This document shows positions 60,906 through 64,000 of a DNA stretch of 64,000 nt, in pieces. Each line of letters begins with the position of its first letter. Positions within the stretch are counted from its first letter, which is position 1. Origin of the DNA: Chitinilyticum aquatile DSM 21506 (GTDB lineage Bacteria; Pseudomonadota; Gammaproteobacteria; Burkholderiales; Chitinibacteraceae). The notes under the pieces are model-generated. The model was not told the DNA's origin, did no database searches, and saw only the letters and a list, made by a program, of their open reading frames with translations. The stretch covers positions 62,001 through 126,000 of the forward strand of contig NZ_AUMS01000008.1 of the NCBI RefSeq assembly GCF_000430805.1. Direction: 5' to 3'. A program made the translations under genes and the position numbers.

Positions 60906-61550
60906 CTAGACCCGGTAGGACAGCGATGTCATCACCCGGGACGACTGCTGCATCAGCAGCTTCACCGGCGCCGGCAATTCTGCGGCACCCAGCTCGACCG
61001 CCTTGTCGGCATGGTTCATTTCATCACTGTACATCTGCGCCACGATGGCGCGGCTTTTCGCATCCAGCTCGGGCAACGACTGCAGGTGCGATTGCAGATG
61101 GGCGCCGACCTGCCGCTCGGTCTCCGCCAGAAAACCCAGATTCCACTTGTCACCGATCAGGCCGGCCGTTACACCGATGGCCAGGCTGCCGGCATACCAC
61201 AGCGGATTGAGCAGCGACTTGTGGCTGCCCAGCTCGGCAATCCGCTGTTCGGTCCATGCCAGATGCTCGACTTCCTCGTGCGCGGCTTCGCGCAGGGCCT
61301 CACGTGCTGCCGGGTCGCGCGCGGTGAGCGCCTGCCCCTGGTAGAGCGCCTGTGCGCAGACTTCGCCGCAATGATTCACCCGCATCAGCCCGGCCGCATG
61401 CCGCTTTTCGGCCGCCGAGAGCTCCGCTTCATCCACCTGCCGGTCCGGATGCGGGCGCACGCTCTGTGCACTGGCCGCCAGAGTGCGCAGCACGGTATCG
61501 AATTCGCAAATCAGGGTATCCAGGCTTGGCGGTGCGGGCAGTTTGAACAT
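60906..61550 (-). CDS. coq7: 2-polyprenyl-3-methyl-6-methoxy-1,4-benzoquinone monooxygenase
   Basis: A 214-aa di-iron hydroxylase of ubiquinone synthesis (COQ7/CAT5 family). Iron ligands are seen as the E in [15 protein letters not shown], the EEVEHL motif in [11 protein letters not shown], a further E in [12 protein letters not shown] and the final [10 protein letters not shown]. Betaproteobacteria often use this enzyme in place of UbiF. It has an N-terminal extension of about 45 residues. Monocistronic. Confidence 0.95.
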   Translation of the reverse strand: MFKLPAPPSLDTLICEFDTVLRTLAASAQSVRPHPDRQVDEAELSAAEKRHAAGLMRVNHCGEVCAQALYQGQALTARDPAAREALREAAHEEVEHLAWTEQRIAELGSHKSLLNPLWYAGSLAIGVTAGLIGDKWNLGFLAETERQVGAHLQSHLQSLPELDAKSRAIVAQMYSDEMNHADKAVELGAAELPAPVKLLMQQSSRVMTSLSYRV

Positions 61551-61667
61551 GTATCAGGCATCCTCGAATCGGTACGGGCAGGAAGGGTGGATTGAAAAGC
61601 CGCTCCCGTGCCCGCAATTCTATCATCCTATCACTGCCTGTCGCCCCACTGCAGGGCACGCCGGGCA

Positions 61668-61676
61668 TGCTATATT
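61668..61676 (+). promoter_or_regulatory. Possible extended -10 promoter of the periplasmic cyclophilin
   Basis: TGCTATATT is an extended -10 element 38 bp before the ATG of the first cyclophilin gene. No good -35 box is visible. Confidence 0.35.
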
Positions 61677-61713
61677 CTCGACTTCATCGTTCAATTCATT
61701 CACGGGCGCCCGC

Positions 61714-62337
61714 ATGAAACGTTTTATTGCCTCCCTCACACTGACACTGCTCAGCTGTGCAGCCTTCGCTGCCAATCCACAAGTGGAACTCAACACCAGC
61801 CAGGGCAAGATTGTGCTGGAACTCTATCCGGACAAGGCACCGAAGACTGTGGCCAACTTCCTGCAATACGTGAAGGAAAAGCAGTATGACGGTGTGATTT
61901 TCCATCGCGTTATCAATGACTTCATGATCCAGGGTGGCGGCATGACCCCCGACATGAAGGAAAAGCCCACCCGTGCCCCGATCAAGAACGAGGCGAACAA
62001 CGGCCTGAAAAACGATGCCTACACGATTGCCATGGCCCGCACGCAGGACCCGCATTCGGCATCAGCCCAGTTCTTCATTAATGTGAAGAACAACGATTTC
62101 CTGAACTTCACCGATGAAAGCATCCGCGGCTGGGGCTACGCCGTCTTCGGCAAGGTCGTCGACGGCAAGACTGTCGTCGACAAGATCAAGGCAGTACCGA
62201 CCGGCACCTCCGGCTACCATCAGGATGTGCCGACGACACCGGTCGTCATCCTCAGCGCGCGCGAACTGCCGGCAACTGATGCCAAGACCAAGGCTCCGGC
62301 CAAGGCAGGCGCCAGCAAGGCAGCAGCCAGCAAGTAA
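61714..62337 (+). CDS. ppiA: Periplasmic peptidyl-prolyl cis-trans isomerase (PpiA)
   Basis: A 207-aa cyclophilin with a signal peptide ([20 protein letters not shown]). The catalytic core includes [35 protein letters not shown] and the [13 protein letters not shown] loop. The C-terminal 20 residues are a lysine/alanine-rich tail. It assists folding of exported proteins. The cytoplasmic paralogue follows 57 bp downstream. Confidence 0.94.
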   Translation: MKRFIASLTLTLLSCAAFAANPQVELNTSQGKIVLELYPDKAPKTVANFLQYVKEKQYDGVIFHRVINDFMIQGGGMTPDMKEKPTRAPIKNEANNGLKNDAYTIAMARTQDPHSASAQFFINVKNNDFLNFTDESIRGWGYAVFGKVVDGKTVVDKIKAVPTGTSGYHQDVPTTPVVILSARELPATDAKTKAPAKAGASKAAASK

Positions 62338-62394
62338 ACTGTAAAAGCAATCCGGGCCGGCGCCGGCGCGCCGGCATCACGACAAGGAAAAAAC

Positions 62395-62895
62395 ATGACC
62401 AAAGTAAAGCTCAGCACTTCGATGGGTGACATCGTTCTGGAACTCGACGAAGCCAAGGCGCCGATCACCGTTGCCAACTTCGTGCAGTACGTCAACGATG
62501 GCCACTACGACGGCACCATCTTCCACCGCGTCATCGACGGCTTCATGATCCAGGGTGGCGGTTTCGAGCCAGGCCTCAAGCAGAAGAAAACCCGCGACAA
62601 CATCCAGAACGAAGCCAAGAACGGCCTGAAGAACGTGGCCTACAGCATCGCCATGGCGCGCACGCCGGACCCGCATTCAGCCTCCTCCCAGTTCTTCATC
62701 AATGTCAGCAACAATGACTTCCTCGACTTCCGCAGCGAAAGCCCGCAAGGCTGGGGCTACGCCGTATTCGGCGCGGTCGTCGAAGGCCGCGATGTCGTCG
62801 ACCAGATCAAGAGCGTGAAAACCGGCAGCTCGGGCTTTCACCAGGATGTACCGAAAGAGGACGTACTGATCAACAAGGCCGAAGTGCTCGCCTGA
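62395..62895 (+). CDS. ppiB: Cytoplasmic peptidyl-prolyl cis-trans isomerase (PpiB)
   Basis: A 166-aa cyclophilin without signal peptide. The core is [39 protein letters not shown] and the [12 protein letters not shown] loop. It is highly similar to the preceding gene product, consistent with an old tandem duplication, and precedes lpxH, an order common in betaproteobacteria. A terminator follows. Confidence 0.95.
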   Translation: MTKVKLSTSMGDIVLELDEAKAPITVANFVQYVNDGHYDGTIFHRVIDGFMIQGGGFEPGLKQKKTRDNIQNEAKNGLKNVAYSIAMARTPDPHSASSQFFINVSNNDFLDFRSESPQGWGYAVFGAVVEGRDVVDQIKSVKTGSSGFHQDVPKEDVLINKAEVLA

Positions 62896-62910
62896 TCACG
62901 ATCCTTCACG

Positions 62911-62944
62911 ACGCGGCCTGTCATATCCGATAGGCCGCGTTTTT
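62911..62944 (+). terminator. Terminator after ppiB
   Basis: ACGCGGCCT / AGGCCGCGT, 9-bp perfect stem followed by TTTT. Confidence 0.8.
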
Positions 62945-62967
62945 CTTTGCCCAGCCCGCCGCTAGCC

Positions 62968-63690
62968 ATGACCGCCCCCACCCTGTTCATCGCCGACCTG
63001 CATCTGAACCCGAATGACCCGGCCACCGCTGCGGCATTCCGGTCCTTTCTGGAAGGCCCGGCACGCGTAGCGGCCAGCCTCTATATTCTTGGCGATCTGT
63101 TCGATTACTGGCTGGGTGACGATCAACTCGACGATCCGTTTTACGCCGAGCAGGCTGCCGCGTTGCGCACGCTGTCCGCTCATGGCGTACGCGTGCATTT
63201 CATGCCCGGCAACCGCGACTTCCTCTGTGCGCGCCGCTTTGCGGCTGCCGCCGGACTGAGCATCATCCCCGACCCGAGCATCATCACGCTTGATAATGAG
63301 CGGCTGCTGCTCGCGCATGGCGATGCCTACTGCACCGACGATGTCGCCTACCAGCGCTTTCGCCGTGTCATCCGCAACCGGCTACTGCAGGCCATCCTCT
63401 GGCATGCGCTGCCGAAAAGCTGGCGCCAGAAGAAGGCGCAGCAGCTGCGCGAACGCTCGCGCCAGAGCAACCGCCGCAAGGATTACCGCATCATGGACGT
63501 AAGTGCCGCAGCGATCGACCTCGCGCTCGAAAAAGCAGGCAGCCGCCAGCTGATCCACGGCCATACGCATCGCCCGGCCACGCACGAACACACGCAAGGC
63601 CTGCGCCATGTCTTGCCGGACTGGCACGATGGCCAGGGCGGCTACCTGTGCTGGCAGGACGGACAGCTCAGCCAGCACCAACTACACTAA
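62968..63690 (+). CDS. lpxH: UDP-2,3-diacylglucosamine diphosphatase LpxH
   Basis: A 240-aa calcineurin-like phosphoesterase of lipid A synthesis that cleaves UDP-2,3-diacylglucosamine to lipid X. Metal ligands are in FIADLHLNP, LGDLFDYWLGDD, PGNRDFLC, AHGDAYCTDD and IHGHTHRPA. The start is the ATG at 62968; an upstream in-frame TTG would begin within the terminator. Its stop codon overlaps the left edge of repeat copy 14. Confidence 0.94.
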   Translation: MTAPTLFIADLHLNPNDPATAAAFRSFLEGPARVAASLYILGDLFDYWLGDDQLDDPFYAEQAAALRTLSAHGVRVHFMPGNRDFLCARRFAAAAGLSIIPDPSIITLDNERLLLAHGDAYCTDDVAYQRFRRVIRNRLLQAILWHALPKSWRQKKAQQLRERSRQSNRRKDYRIMDVSAAAIDLALEKAGSRQLIHGHTHRPATHEHTQGLRHVLPDWHDGQGGYLCWQDGQLSQHQLH

Positions 63691-63742
63691 AGGGTATTGC
63701 CCTGCAGCCATTTACCAAGAATGGCTACAGGGCAATACCCTT
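63690..63742. repeat. Dispersed palindromic repeat, copy 14 (best-preserved copy)
   Basis: Two 23-nt arms, complementary at 22 of 23 positions, around a 7-nt loop. It reads AAGGGTATTGCCCTG, CAGCCATT, loop, AATGGCTA, CAGGGCAATACCCTT. Both GGGTAT and ATACCC ends are intact. It lies between convergent lpxH and the gene at the window end. Confidence 0.9.
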
Positions 63743-63831
63743 CAAATCCAGATGAATCGTGTGAAATACTGAACAGCAGAAATCGCTGTTACCACCCCCG
63801 GCACCATTGCGCACCGGGGAAGCAGGAACGG

Positions 63832-64000
63832 TCAGGCTTTGGCCTCGGCAGTTTCGCCATCCTCCGTATCCTCGTCGTCATCCCGGCTGTTCCTGCGACC
63901 ATAGATATACAGGCCGACCAGACCAGCCAGCATCAGCCAGATGCCGAACCTGTTCCAGAATGAACGCTTGATGTCGCTCAGCGGGTATTTGCTGCCCAGT
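63832..64000 (-). CDS. C-terminal part of a membrane protein (cut by window end)
   Basis: The open frame runs off the right edge, leaving 55 C-terminal residues. They include a positively charged stretch (DIKRSFWNRFG), one transmembrane helix (IWLMLAGLVGLYIYG) and a short tail rich in D, E and R after it. I do not recognise the family from this part. It is too short to give a function. Confidence 0.6.
   Translation of the reverse strand, partial: LGSKYPLSDIKRSFWNRFGIWLMLAGLVGLYIYGRRNSRDDDEDTEDGETAEAKA

Noticed and set aside
1-64000. tRNA, rRNA, insertion sequences, prophage or CRISPR arrays
   Set aside because: No cloverleaf-like segments with conserved T-arm sequence, no transposase or phage genes and no regularly spaced direct repeats were seen on reading both strands by eye.

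Overview
The window is a dense stretch of chromosome with long co-directional operons, high-GC coding sequence and no insertion sequence, prophage, CRISPR array, tRNA or rRNA that I could find. The gene content (iscRSUA-hscBA-fdx-iscX, erpA, bactofilin, rplM-rpsI, coq7, lpxH, waaF, DUF1631, DUF2322 and YceD-type proteins) points to a Gram-negative betaproteobacterium. My best guess from gene content and synteny is the order Neisseriales (Chromobacteriaceae/Chitinibacteraceae type). This is inference, not a database match.

Layout. 15-6185: iron-sulfur cluster assembly operon. 6245-8600: a degenerate HD-GYP protein, an EF-hand protein and two small proteins. 8658-12180: DEAD-box RNA helicase, PrmB methyltransferase and an ankyrin protein. 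12253-14974: folate (p-aminobenzoate) genes pabC-pabB and a lipocalin. 15115-17565: a large DUF1631 protein. 17733-24226 (minus strand): fatty-acid synthesis operon yceD-rpmF-plsX-fabH-fabD-fabG-acpP-fabF. 24299-25614: Maf and an RsmI-like methyltransferase. 26101-32002: ribose uptake operon rbsKDACB with a Cra-like LacI regulator. 32089-37570: a signalling cluster made of a GAF/histidine kinase/receiver hybrid, divergent from a helical-repeat protein and a diguanylate cyclase. 37698-41297: ilvE, a zinc-ribbon protein, waaF and aroA. 41378-46000: a small ORF, a membrane protein, a CE2-like esterase, and the DUF3300 and DUF2950 proteins. 46127-53606: SulP transporter, PPK2, TesA, a YbbA/YbbP-type ABC system and an APH-fold protein. 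53714-56376 (minus strand): erpA, bactofilin, DUF6776-like protein, rpsI and rplM. 56564-64000: an OsmC protein, a formate-channel/cytochrome-b/4HB-sensor operon, an OFA transporter, coq7, two cyclophilins, lpxH and a truncated membrane protein.

The most unusual signal is not a gene. A family of about 48-bp palindromic repeats recurs 14 times, strictly at gene boundaries. Its arms are built on GTAGCCATTT/AAATGGCTAC and its outer ends on GGGTAT/ATACCC. Copies occur between iscU/iscA, hscB/hscA, fdx/iscX, blc/DUF1631, fabD/fabG, rsmI/rbsK, rbsC/rbsB, rbsR/kinase, ilvE/zinc ribbon, 41778 gene/esterase, DUF2950/sulP, sulP/ppk2, APH/erpA and lpxH/end gene. Several copies overlap stop codons, and one abuts a start codon. 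A different, 64-bp near-perfect inverted repeat built on CCACAGAGACACAGA lies between iscA and hscB.

The best candidate for an undescribed functional unit is the three-gene operon at 57023-59150. It joins an FNT formate/nitrite channel, a cytochrome b561-like membrane protein translationally coupled to it, and a four-helix-bundle chemoreceptor-type sensor that has no output domain. It sits directly downstream of an oxalate/formate-type MFS transporter.
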